Of a stretch of 64,000 nt of DNA, positions 12,201 through 25,958 are shown in pieces. The notes under the pieces are model-generated. The model was not told the DNA's origin and ran no database searches. It worked only from the letters and a program-made list of their open reading frames with translations. Source of the DNA: Talinum fruticosum (lineage: Eukaryota > Streptophyta > Magnoliopsida > Caryophyllales > Talinaceae); NCBI GenBank assembly GCA_021018815.1, contig JAITYX010000022.1:2604001-2668000 (forward strand), in the 5' to 3' direction. Position 1 is the first letter of the stretch. The number at the start of each line of letters is the position of its first letter. A program made the translations under genes and the position numbers.

Positions 12201-15200
12201 TGACATTTGAGGGCTCAACCCAGTTAACCCAGTTAACCCCATTAAAGAAAGAGACAAATGCCAAAGTAAAGAGACCCAATGCCAATAAGAAAACAGGTGA
12301 TCGACCAATTCTTCCACCTAATGGCACATTGAACACCTATAGCTAAGCTAAACTTTCTTCTTTTAAGTATGTTCTCTGTTGGAATCTTTCCCTTAGTTGC
12401 TACCCATGCAAGAAAATAAGCTTTCACAGGAGATTTAGACTTCCAAATGGCCTTTGCAGCGAAGTCTAAACAATTTGACCCATCAAAAAACTATTGCAAA
12501 AACTCTTAACAGAGAAGACCTATTAGATTCAAGGGGCCAAAATAATCTTATCATTACCCTCGTTTAGAACATCCACATTGGTTAGAAAGGCAAAAAGGCT
12601 GAGAACACTGTCCTCAATCATTCAGGCTTCTCGAGGAAATTAATCGAATGGCTCCGGTGCCCATTCCAAGATACTAATCTTGGACTACTGTTTACACTGT
12701 TGCATCTTTCAAACAAACCATCCTATAAAAATCAGGAAATTGAACTCTAAGAGGTTGCTCCCAGCACCAATCATAAAGCAAAAACAACACAATAGACCCA
12801 TTTTTCACCTCAAAAAAACAAGTTACATGAAAAGCTCCAGACATGCAAGTATTGATTTCCAACAACCCAACCCATGGGCAAAAGGACTCTTCTTACTCCA
12901 CCAATCAAAATTATCCACTTTATATTTGGCCACAATCACTTTTTTCCACAAAGCATCCTCCCAGGTCGCATCCCTCCAAAGCCACTTGGTCTTAAAGCCT
13001 CATTTATCGAGCGAAGCAGCCAAATGCCTAACCCTCCATCCAACTTGGGACGGAAAGCATCATCCCACATAAACCAATGGAAGCCATTATCATGATTATG
13101 ATTAGACCAAAGGAAGTCTCACAAAAAAATAGGAAGGCTCCATAAAATGCCTTCCTTCTTTGGGCCAAAGTTTTGCTTCCCACCCCTGCAAGTCTCTTTT
13201 GAGACTTCCCACAACTTGCTCCCTACTACTTTGCACTTAAATGGGGCACCCAGAGGAAGATCCAAATACATAGAAGGAAGACTACCAATCGTACAACTAG
13301 AGAAGTCCGCCAGATGCTAATGTCAGGAACCTCACTGATTGGTATGAGAGCACCTTTTGACAAGTTAACTTTGAGCCAGACATAGCTTCACAAAAGAAGC
13401 AATTGTTGAAAACGGGAGAGGGGGAGGCTTAGCTGAGTATCTACAAATAAAATTACTTCATATTTTAGGATAGTATGGGTGCGGCAAGGTTATATCCTCA
13501 CAACAGAAGACTGAAGAGGCCTAACCCTAGTAGCAAGATAAACGCTAAGTCTGGCAAACATCAGCAAAAAAGCAGACAAAGCTCGAAGTTTCAGCATTGC
13601 CATGTTCCATCAAGAGAACAAAGGCAGACTATTAAGTAAGCTCTCATCTGTCAAAGCAGAGCATAGTGCAATTTAGGTATGAGCAAGAAGTCTCTTTTTT
13701 CCTTTCAGTTTTCATTCACTGATTTGAAACTAATCAGTTGTCTTCTTATTGATTCCAAGGGCAGGGCACCCTAGCCCTATTAAATTACTTTGTTCACAAA
13801 GAATAGCTTACTTTTCCTAATCACGCCAAAAGAAGGGTGGACAATAGCAAGCGTCTTTGGTACCAACTCAATGATCTCAATGATTTTAGAGCTGACTTCT
13901 ACAAGATGCAGAAGTGGTCCACCATGTTCGTATTGGTGCAATTCATACTGCTGTATTCCAATCATAGATCTTCTTGACGCCTAAAACGCCCTTTCTAGGA
14001 ATGACAGTAAGGGCCTAATGGGGTATCATCAGTAAATACCAAGGGAGCTTGACCAAGAGCAAGATCACAAAAGGCAGATTTCCTGGAGCAAACTCACTTT
14101 GCCAAGTCCTACGAAAAGTCCTTTTTGGCTAATGAATTTTCTTGCCATTACGGGAATGCAACACAAGAGGCCAGCAATACCATAGTTTGTAATGATGAAA
14201 CTCTCACAAAACTGCCAGAACATGGGTGTGATTTCCATGGGCGTATGGAAATCAAATGGTTTAAGGACATATGATTGATGAGCTACTGGTTTTAGGATAT
14301 ATGATTGATGACCACCATCCTCAAGAGATATATCAATGGTTTTGAAAGGAAAACATAAAGATAATATTAAATGAAAAATGGCCAATTAGTCATTGCTAAA
14401 TACTTGGTTGGAAAAGAGTACTAGAAGCCTAAAAGATATGTTGCTAAGAAAATTGTAAAGGAGCAGCTCATTTTACAGTTTCCTTTATGGATACGCCATC
14501 ACATGTTCATACAAGGAACATTATCCAGATTTGGCAAACTTTGTTAAATGATTCAGTAGCTAGGGTGCACACATCTCATTTGAAGTTCTGATGTGTTATC
14601 TGCAACATTTTTTTCTTTTTTTAATCAATTGAAGCCTTCTTTCACATTGGGAGAAAGGAGAGGTGTACGGAAACAAGCATCAACAGTAGCAACTTGCCTG
14701 CTGAGATTTGATCTAGTAATGTGTAAATTAGCAGGAAACTGAGCAGTAAACTTTAATTGACAAAAGTGGTCCATCCAAATTTCCTTCACATAATTCAAAA
14801 GGCAAACTGACATTGTGATATCTGAACCAAGCAACCAAGTAAGACTGCTGTTCAGGACGGCATTTACACAAATTACTTCTCATCTATCCAGGATTAGATT
14901 GTATGTTTCCATTTATAGGGGCCTAATGGAATAGCTAAGAGGACTGAGGATATTATGACAAATTTCCTGTGATCAAGAGTGGACGATGAGATAACTATTG
15001 CCGGTCTGAGAAGATGGGTGAGCTCTAGAAAGCTGTCTAGTTTTCAGAATTCTGCTGCATAAGTACACCAATCTAGTAGCTGTTTTTGCAGATACCTTTA
15101 GGAATAAACTCTTTAAGGCACAAAGTGATCCACATATATAAACCTTCCACAGTATGAGTTGGGATATAGAAATAGGCTTCAATGCAATAAGTAAGCCCCA

Positions 15201-18200
15201 GGATACTTATCTAACAGGCTTGTTGCCACTCCTTGTTGGGATATCACCACTTGTAAGACCCTGTTTTTTTAGCTTTAAGCTTACAACTCCCAACTGCTTA
15301 CAAGCTTTTTACAATCTTACAACTATCTTACAACTCCTTACAACTTATAGCCAAAAAGCATAGGGCCTAAATGTATTTTCCCCTTCCTCAATGAGATTTT
15401 GTTGAAAATAAAAAATGCCACATCCACCATTAGCAACTTCATTCAGCACATTCAATCAACAAGAAAGTAAATAGACGCAGACATCCCCCTCCCTTTTCCG
15501 ACACCCAGGACCAAGAAAAGCATCTCATAGTGGCCACATGTGTGAAGGCAGAAAAATCCATCTAAAGGTGGCAACTGGCCTTTAATCCATTCAACCAGTG
15601 CCTTAAGAATGTCTCTCTTTAATTGATATGGAATTTAATTTTCCTAGGTTCAAGATGACTTCATACCGTTTCTTGACTCCATCTACTTTCTTCTCCAAAG
15701 GCTGTTTTTCAAATGGAGGGCAACCATCACGCTTCCACCACACCTAAAAGAAAAGAAAATATATGAAAAGTTGATAAGTATATACTACAAAAACCTTGAC
15801 AACAAGTAGTAAGAAGAACATAAATAATGCTGACCCAATTTTTTTCGCGCTCTAAGATATGCTCGATGCTAATCAAGAACTCTTTCCTTTTGGAGGAGTT
15901 AATTCAAGCAGCTTCTTTACACGCTCCTCGCAAGACTTTATTTCTTCTTTCTACAATCATCAAAGAATAGGTCATGTTAAAGTTAAATAATTAACATTGA
16001 TAAGAATAATTCTAATACACCAACTCTCTGCCAAAATTTAAGCATGTGAGATGGGTGACATCAAGCCACCAAATTGAGAACCTTACAAAATAAAGCTCCA
16101 GAGAAAACCCACAAGAAATAAACATTCTAATGACATTGAAAAACTACTCACATGAATCTCTCTTAGACGAAGAGAATAAACCATTTAACAATAAGGCCAA
16201 GCTCTATTTATCCAGATTTCTTCAGAATTTTCCAAATTTTAGGTTTTATTATAGATTCCACATCTGAATTTATCAACACAATAAATTTTTTTATTATGGT
16301 AAGAACTTTATATATTCAACTTCATTCAAAGCAAATATTTGTAACTATTTTATTTAAAAAATTTATATAAATTTTTTGTTGTTCATCTATTTTAGAATAT
16401 ATACATTTAAGAGAAGTTTGAACACATTAGTATCGTTTTGTGAGTGGGTAAGATAGACTAAAATAAAAGGAGTTCGCGATGATTTCATATACTAATAACC
16501 AAATGCTCTTATCCAACAAATAGGCTAAGAATTGCAATAGTCGGTCCAATTAGGAGACTAAGCACACTAGATCTTTTTCGTTTCATTGATTTTGTCCGGA
16601 TCCTCCTTTTCTTCCGAAAAAGGGAAGGTTCCCTGCCCCCATCAAGAAATAGAACTGCCTAATCCTAAGGCAAAGAGTCGAGAAACTCAACACCACTATT
16701 CTACTATTCTTGTCTTGAACAACTTGGAGCCGGACCAATTCGGAATCTGCTTTGTCTACGAACAAGGAAGCTATAAGTAATGCAACTATGAATCTCATGG
16801 AGAATTCGACCCTGGCTATTGCAATTAGGACACTAAGCACTCTATTTGGCCGATTGGGGGAAATGTCAGTGACCATAAGGTGCATAACCCAATTGGAAAA
16901 AGAAAAAAACAATTAGGTTGCTTGGTCTGAGCCTCAACCTTCACACTTAACAAGTGAAAGCACCACATTGCCCTTCCAAAATCTAAGAATTACAATATAA
17001 AGTAATCTCAAGCATTAAAAAGAAAACTCCAATCTGATGCCCATATCCACTGACTGCAACCCAAATACAACACTTATTAGAGATCAGATGCTGTAACAAA
17101 TTCGTAGAATATCTATTCGCTACCTTCCTCAAGAACCCAAAGAAATATCCCGCACAGCCACTTTGTTTCAGTTTATTAGTTCAAAACTTCATTAAGCTGA
17201 AAAGAATTTCTGAACGGCATAATCATCACCATCATATTTTTTATAAGCAATCAAAAAGACATTAAAATGACACTAAAGGGATGTATTGATTATACTAACC
17301 ATTGCCTCCGATGGCAAATCTTTGTCACTCTTCCCAGGGGCCTGCAAAAAGGGGCAGAGAGGGCAGATAATAGTAAGGAGAAAAGACAGTACGGTTTGAT
17401 GCGCCTATGACAGTTGCGCCAAAATAATTAGTGGACATGAGAAAGCAGGATAGAAGCCTGGCTTATGAAAAAGATGAAGGTGAATAAATACCTACACAAT
17501 CCAAATTAACATATCAAACGACAAACCCTACTGATTGTCAAGTACAAGGCTGCATAATTTTGAACTCCTCTAATCCCTTTGGCAGTATTGTGGCATTACA
17601 GTTTGTTGAACATAGCGACAACAGTTTGGAAAGAGAGATTAACTAAGCCATGTAAGAAATAACATTAGTTACAATTTATAAGATGGCATTTACAGTAAAG
17701 AACATACTCCACTGGAACCTAAAGGATGATATCAAACAACCAAAGTTTTGCAAAAAGATCATAGATGATAAGCACATGTGCAAACAAGGCAGTTCAACAA
17801 CGATTGATGACAATATATTCCTGATGAAATATAAGGTCTCAAGTGAACCCCTGTTTACCAATTATGCATTATTTTCTTAAATGTTTAAGTGTTCAACAAT
17901 AGTTCAGGAAACTTGATTACTTCTAACACTCTACCTTCACTTAGGCTCAAATGGCTACATGAGTATGTTCCAATGGAACATATGTAACTTGTGATGGAAA
18001 TTTAGAAAAACGTCAAATCGAGATTTTTGGAATTGGAGCGGATTGTAGATTGCCAATGCTTCCTGAGAATACCCAAGTGATATTTTGATACATGGAACAC
18101 CCAACCTCTTGTAATTGTGTTTAGTCTAGATTTAGAGCCAGATGAGGATTAGTATAATTTAGTATAGTTTGAAAAAGAATGGAATTATGGAGAGCTAGGC

Positions 18201-21200
18201 AGACAGGCACATAGGACTATACAGATCTTGAGATAAGGCTAAATATTCCAAGAAAACCTTCCATTTGATTTATATAAGAACAAATAGGGAAATGGGGTGA
18301 ATTGGATGCTGTAGATTTCTATTTAAAAGATCTTTTAACATTTTTCTGGTTCGTTTGGTTAAAAAAATGAGGGGAGCAAGAAAATTCGATAAATAAAGGG
18401 GCAAGGGGGTAATCCTTTAACCTTAACCATCTTATCACTTCAAGATTTTGGCAATATGGGCAACAACATCACTCCATATATTGTAGCTTAACAATAGTTA
18501 GGCCATAGTATTATACATGAATTTCACATACATGCTCTATATATGATTTTTATACAACCAAGCAGAAGAGCCCCAGAAGGGGGAGGCAGCCTCCCTCTAA
18601 ATATAGGCATCTGAGGTGAAATGAAGAGTCCACATATCATGGCTCCGGCCTTTGGAGAAAGGGGACTAGGGAAGGAAAGAAGTGTAGAGGTCGCAGCTTA
18701 TCACGTGAAGTATGAGAGATATGTCAATATGGCTACAAATGTCACAAAATATACAAATTATAATATGTGAACTACACCTTCAAATAGTCGAACAATATCA
18801 AGCATTGTACAAGAACATGACGCCGAAAGCTGGGATCTTTCAACTGCAGAAAAAGCAAGGTTCAAAACAGTGAGTACTTGCAGAGATGCTAATACTAATC
18901 CAAAAACATTAAAAAGTCCTCAGTCTCTGCTTCTTTGTATTAATTAAACTTGATGAAAGCAAGTACCTCCAAACCCATTAGTTTACTGCTGGTTAGATAT
19001 TTAATATTGAAAGCTGCCCCTTCTTCTTCAAGGTTATTAGCATTTCCCTCTTCATCACTCAGGGGTTGAGCCTCAAATGTATTTAGCACAATCTAAATGA
19101 AGAAAAAGTCAACAAAAAACGCAGAACTGGCCAAGATTAGTAGTTTTGTCAGAGAAACAGCATCAATTGTCAATTAATATTGCATAACATATCCTACCGC
19201 TAAGCTGGATGTAAATCTGTGCCACTTGGCAGGATTAAGAGTCAACGATGGGGGCTATAGAAGTACTCCTGAAACCCACAGAGAATAAAATTAACAACCA
19301 GAGAGAACATCCATGCAAAATTTAATTCACACAACCATCACCATCCTGAATGAATCCCACTGTAAAGGGGTCCAAGAGAGGCCACTGCAATATGATATGC
19401 AAGAGAGGATACGTCGGAAAGAGCCACAAAAAGGATTTGGGTATAAGTTATGAATATAAAAGAAATACACGCACATGAATAACAAATAAAAATAGATAAG
19501 AGCTAATTGCATCCCGAAAGGAGACTAACAACAAAACCTACAATATCAAATAGAGAAAAGCAAATATCCTCTCTTCCACACCAACATTTTAATCATTTAT
19601 GATGCTTAACCAGATTTTGACTGCATGAGAAACTCTTCCGTTTCTCTCAGGCAAAATTACCCAAAACGTTGCATAACAAACAATCTTATTGCTTTTCTGT
19701 TTGACTTTCCTACAGAAAGATCATTCCCAAGCCATCACTTGTCGCCTAACAGATTCAGCAACAATCCAAAAGAACCAAAAAAGTAAAAGCTAACTCCTAC
19801 AGAAGTCTAGCAAAGGGGCAATGCAGTATGTGGTTAATGGATATCAAATCTTCTTTACACAGAAGCATCTCTTAACTAACCCACCCCCTCTTTAACTGAT
19901 TGTCACATGTCATGTTTTACCTTCATGTCAAATTTTACCATCATGTCATTACTAGTAGCTTCCAAAATAGAGGGCAATTTCATAAAAGTGGAATAGTTCC
20001 AATAAGCATCCAAGGGGATGTATTTATTAAAGATTGGAACAATTTGGGAAGGGAGATAAAAACACTGAAAAGTAAGATCTGACTGAAGATCCATCTAACC
20101 ATGTCAGAAGGAGATCATAGAAGGCCATCAAGTAAAAGAAACTTGTAATGCAACCACAATCCATGAAGGCATCTCATACAAGAAGAGGAGACCAAACAGT
20201 TTCAAGAAGTAGTTTTCCTTTCATCAAATCTTATCACGTGAAATCAAACGGATGCCGAAGGGCTAGCCATACGTGTAATGAATGAGTGCAAAAATAAAAA
20301 TCATTATACCCCTATGATGATGACTCAAGATGAATACATAGCTACTTTAGAGTTAATGCCAGTTCCAATGCCTGAGAATCTCAAAGAACAATGACCTTCT
20401 CAACAACCAAAATAGGGCAAAAAAAGGCCAATCAACTGGCTGATGGCCACAGAGTTTTAAGTACATGGGACTACTAACATCTTCAATCTAAGATTCTTCC
20501 AGACTAGAGACAAGAGTAATCTATAATATCCTAATTATACAAGTGAGATAGACAGCAAATCTATCAGATCTAAGAGCTCCACCTACAAAAAAGCATATCA
20601 AGTAAGATAAAGTGACCAATGAATGAAGCAGAAACTAGAACAATTTTTATGTAGAAACTATCACCAAGGGAAGGATTTCCTTTCCTAAAATTTGTGTCCA
20701 GTGGTCTGTATAATGCCTTTAAGCCATTTCCAGTTCAATTTTTTTCATTGAGATTGGCACCATCTTAGAGAAAGGAAGGAATACTTTAGCATGTAGCTCC
20801 AGAATGCTGCTTTGGACAGTTAGGTTAGAGAGCAGGATGGTATTGTGCAATAATGATTTTCATATCCATTTTTCCCACTGACTTCAGCCACAATCTCCAC
20901 AGCCATCCATCCTCCATCTACTTTCAATTACTTGCTACCAGTTGGAATATGTTGTTTTACGGACTCGTTCGACAAGGAGCCAAAAGGAGTATGAATTGTA
21001 TCAAGCAAGCTGAGTTATCATGTAGGACAAAGAATATCTTAGACTAGAGAAGGAATTCATGATGCCACAAGCACACCATAAATCACAATGTGTTTACCTG
21101 TAAGCTCCAGAACGTCTTGTAGAAGTTGAAATCAATAGAAATACCTATCCACCAACAAGAAAAAGAAAAAAAGAAAAAGAGTGAAAATGAGTGGGGTATT

Positions 21201-24200
21201 AATTTGTATGCTTGGAATTAAAAGGACTCAACCATAGGAAGGTCTAACAGAATACCATCAGGTGCCTCTTTCTCATATTTTGTTTCATTGGATGTATTGA
21301 AAACTCCTTAATATTCACAGCTGTAAACATCACAAAAAGACGAAGTTCATATAATTACAAACACAAACTAACACAAAGGAGAACCAGCACTAACCTGAAC
21401 GCTCAGACAGAGGGAAGAAATGAGCAAGAAACATAAGAATACGTCCACAAAAGACCACATCATTTGCCTGCAAGGACACATCAATTAGGCAAGGTATTAA
21501 AAGATCCGTTTTCAAGTATACAGCTTTTTATATCAGCCGTAATACCCGAGAATATAGACCTATTGAAGTTCATAGCTACAACCCAAATGTTTCTTCGAGT
21601 AACACGGATGTGGAATCACAATTTTACCTCTCTCAATTACAACATTACATCACTAACTGTGAAAATTTTACCCAAAAAAAAACAAGTGAAAACCAAAAGG
21701 ATCTCGCAATAAAAGAGAAGCTTTCAAATTGAAGGGACTATAAGAACATGTATATAGCCTATCGAGTAGAAATCATGACATCTTGTCCGACACAGAAAGT
21801 TATGTACAAAAGCAGCTCCATGACATATACATGCACTAATCTGCATTCACAATAAGCAGAATCTGAATGGCTAACTACACAAACTTCTTCAGCCTGATCA
21901 TAAAACGTGGATAGTGAAGGCATTAAGACATTTTCCTTTTTGGTCCAATCAGGGCATAATTTATGCTATTGAGTATAGATTAAAGGAGCTGCCTACTAAA
22001 GATAGATACTCTAGTCTGCAAGCAATGTGGATCCTTTTTGTCTGTTTCATAAAAGGGAAAAAAATCCTACCAAGAATTCCATTTCATTTATTCTATGCAA
22101 CCTCCTATATTTTCCATATGGTCTATCCCTGCTGGACATCCAACTCAATATTGCTCTGCTGCAGGAGCTGGATTTGATATGTGGCTCAGAAATAGTTGCC
22201 TGACAAGGAATGCTTGAAGTTATGACAATGGACTTTACATTTTGACCTCAAGCCCCGTCATCACTATGACTTGGGCATGAACACTTGGCCCTCATGTTAG
22301 GGCCTATTCTTTTCAGCTTCAAGCTTCCAGGTCACAGCTTCTTCCAGCCCCTTTTTATAGGTTCTCAAATCTTAATTTCCTTTAGCTCCTCCCAGCCCAT
22401 TCCAGCCGGTTACAGCTTTCAGCTCCATCTTACAGCTGAAACAACAGGCCCCTAAAGTAGTTTCACACAGTTTAAGAGTGGCCAAATGTAAGATCAAACC
22501 CAAAGAAGAAACTCAGGACTCATACACGGGAGTGGCCAAGTCCTGATGAAGTGATATCAGATCTCTATGGGTTGGAAACAAATAGAAGGATGAGGATCTC
22601 CGAGGAACTAAGAAGGGGGCCTGAGTGAATAACCGGTAAGGCTGTAACTGAGGCCTAGATGCACAACTGAGAAAGAAAAGGCCATAACCAGAATGTTTGT
22701 GAAATAAACAAATTTCTTATTCATTATTTCATCTGTTCTGACTGGGTAAGCCTCTTTTTTTCATTTATTTTCATTGCTGCAGCTTTGAATCTGATTGTGT
22801 CTTTTTAAAAGGCTATTAATATCAGTTTCAAACTGCCATGAGCTTTAAGTTGTTGAGAATACGGTTGATCCACTCAAAGCCCAAGATTAATTATCATTAC
22901 TGAAGCTGGAGCTAGCAGGAAGATCAGCAAAAAGAAATTAAGAGACAATTTGATCGGTTTCCTTCTCAATATCAACACACTAAAGAGAAGGATCAAATGC
23001 AAAAGACTAACATTTTGGACTACACTTGCACAACAATGAAAATCAAGAGCAGGGGTAGGGAAACTAAAGTCAGATTTAGAACCTTTGATAGACGACGAAG
23101 CAGCTGATTGCATGTCCTCAACATCACTAATTTCCCTCGAGCAAACAGTTCTTGCTAGTCAAAAAACCACACACCATTAGAACAAAATTCAGCACCAGTT
23201 TTTGTAGAACTTTTTGTGATGAGATCAGAAGCAAACAGCACAGCATAAATGTGAAACACACCTTTCCAAGTATATCTTGTTTGCTCTCTATGTAGGCAAA
23301 GATGTCTTTGCAATTCTTCATGGTTGACATCTCTGTCAAGTCTTCCAAAAGCTGAAATATCATCCCACCTTCCACATGTTCTTTCTCACAGAGATATAAT
23401 ACGATATCTATTCAGAAAAGGAGTTTGACATTGTCAGTGTTTTAAAAAAGAAAAACGCACAAATTTTTGGTATACAATTATATCAAGAACAGTTGAACAT
23501 AGACCAGCTGATCAAGGTATCATTCATATATCCAACCATCACTAGGAGACATCATCAAACCCCCCAAACTTCACTTATGCTAATGGCATGGATTGAGGTT
23601 TCAACTTTCAATCCTCTCAAAAGCCCTGCTCTCTCTTCCTAACCAACCAACTAAAGTGGCACGATGAATCATACTTTTTCTTGATTTCTGTCAAAACAAA
23701 CTCTCTCAAGCCATGAAGCCAAGACACGTTATCAAATCCAAAAGACAACCAAGCAGGAAAGGTCCATCCCAATAATCTCTCAGTTTTTACAACAAGAATG
23801 TATATTCAACATAAACCAACTCCCTTTTACCCGTAAAAATCTGTTGATCATGATCTTACCCTTTTACTGCAATTTTTTGTTTCTTGATGAGTAACCAAAA
23901 ATATATAACGAAAGACACCGAGGGGATGTCACCATTTACAAAAGGGGCAAATTACAAAAATCATGCCCTCAAGCTCACATGCACAATTTTATCTACAAAA
24001 TCCAAAAAGGTCACATTTTTAATCCCTTTGAGCAATATACTCCAACTAAACAAAGTTCTCAAAAAGTAGAGCTTAAATCTTGAACGGACATTTCTTTGCC
24101 CTCAAAAATCCAATGATTCCTTTCCTTCCAGGGTAATCCACCAAACAGCCAACGGAACTATATTCCAAATTCCTAAAACCCAACTCTTCTTCAACCTTCT

Positions 24201-25688
24201 TCTCCACGTCACCAAAACATCTTTACATTTGATGGTTGAACCCAACTAATGGCCATCAAGGAGAGCACCAAATTCCAAAGCAAAGAGACCCATTTATGGA
24301 TTCAAAATATTTCAGCAACAAAACGGACACATCGGAAAGGTTTTGAGGTTTTCACCCGATGACAACAGCGATATGCAATGCAATTGCCGCACAAGGGCAA
24401 TTTCAGCGGACAGAGACAATGGACAAGCATATAGTCGACTGATCCTTCCTCCTTGAGACACATAGAACATATACTTGGACGGATGAAACTTCTTTTCTGC
24501 AAATTATGCGAGCAAGAATCTTTCATGGGAGCATGATTCTTCCATAATCTCCTACAATATCACCAGTTACTAGCGAATCCTAGCATCCAATTCTCAAAGA
24601 ACCCTCAAGATAAAGAGGTTTGCCAATATTGTCTCAAGAAAATTAGTCCAATTGGATACCGTGAGATGTATGAATTGCAATTTAGATGAGTAAGGAGAAA
24701 ACAAAAAATCTAATAAATAATTTAAGAACCAAAATTTGAGGATCCAAGAAGTCCAATATCACATTCTCCCCAAAATACATGATGCTTCACAATGTCACTA
24801 TAGAGGGTGTACCACGTCCCATAAGATTTAATCATTATACTCGCTCATCACCTTTGAAGGGGAAGCACTACATGAGTGCCTCAATAATTCTTCATCCTCT
24901 CAACCCTCAAGTAGCAAAATATACGGGAAGTTTAGGATTTCCTGGAAAGCTGAATGACTAACTAGAAGTTGCAATAAGAAATCTAGTAATCCAATTGTTA
25001 TCCTTGTTAAATGTAACCTTGCGTATGTTTTTCTAAGCTTCTCATTTTTATACTTTTACAAGCCTACATCCTTTTTGAAGTTGAACAAATTTTGCAAGTT
25101 TCTCTTGCCTTTACCCTTTCATATTGAACATTTCCACTAATTTAATAATTCCAATTGCTATATGGTAAACATAACTCGGATACTTTAGTTATTAGGGGGA
25201 GGGCGGCTCATCAACTATATTGATAGACCTATTTAGTGTTACCCACTATGTGTTTACAATAACATTGACTTCTAATGTGCCCTCAATAGTATAGAGGCAA
25301 ATGGCAACTACTAAGGGTTTGTTCGTTTGAGCTTGTTTTAGCTGTTATAAGTTGTTAAAGTTAGCAATTAGCCGTTATGAGATGTTATGATTAGTCATGT
25401 TATAGCGGTTATGAGTCGTTATGAAATTTTGAATATACCCTTAGTGATATTATTTTTGTATATTTCACAAACATATATTGGTCAATAATGAATTTTTGTA
25501 ATAATTTTTTTCTAATCGATTATTTTTTATTCGGTTACAAATTTTGGTCATTGTATTTTTGTATGAATATTTTTTGCGGGAAAAGTAGGTCCCCCTATCT
25601 CAAGAAATGACAAAATTCAATTGCAATGTATATGAATTTTTTTATATCGTTCAATGTTAATAAGAATAACATCGATAATAATAATAAC

Positions 25689-25727
<39 letters not shown>

Positions 25728-25899
25728 CAACGATAACAACATCAATAATAACAATAGTAATAATAATAATAATAACAACAATAATCAACAATAACATCAA
25801 TAATAATAATAATAATAATAATATCAATGATAACAACATCATTAACGAGTAATAAGAATCATAATAATAATAATAGTAGTAGTAGTAATTTTGTTTTTG

Positions 25900-25958
<59 letters not shown>

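Noticed and set aside
12680..13072. 130-residue plus-strand frame inside the THO1 intron
   Set aside because: Antisense of the LINE reverse transcriptase C-terminus that is readable on the minus strand.
16583..16912. 109-residue minus-strand frame in the THO1 intron as a gene
   Set aside because: No recognisable domain, lies between direct repeats of an apparent insert, and I could not identify an organellar source.
25657..25842. Poly-leucine/isoleucine/tyrosine frame on the minus strand
   Set aside because: Direct translation of the AAT microsatellite.
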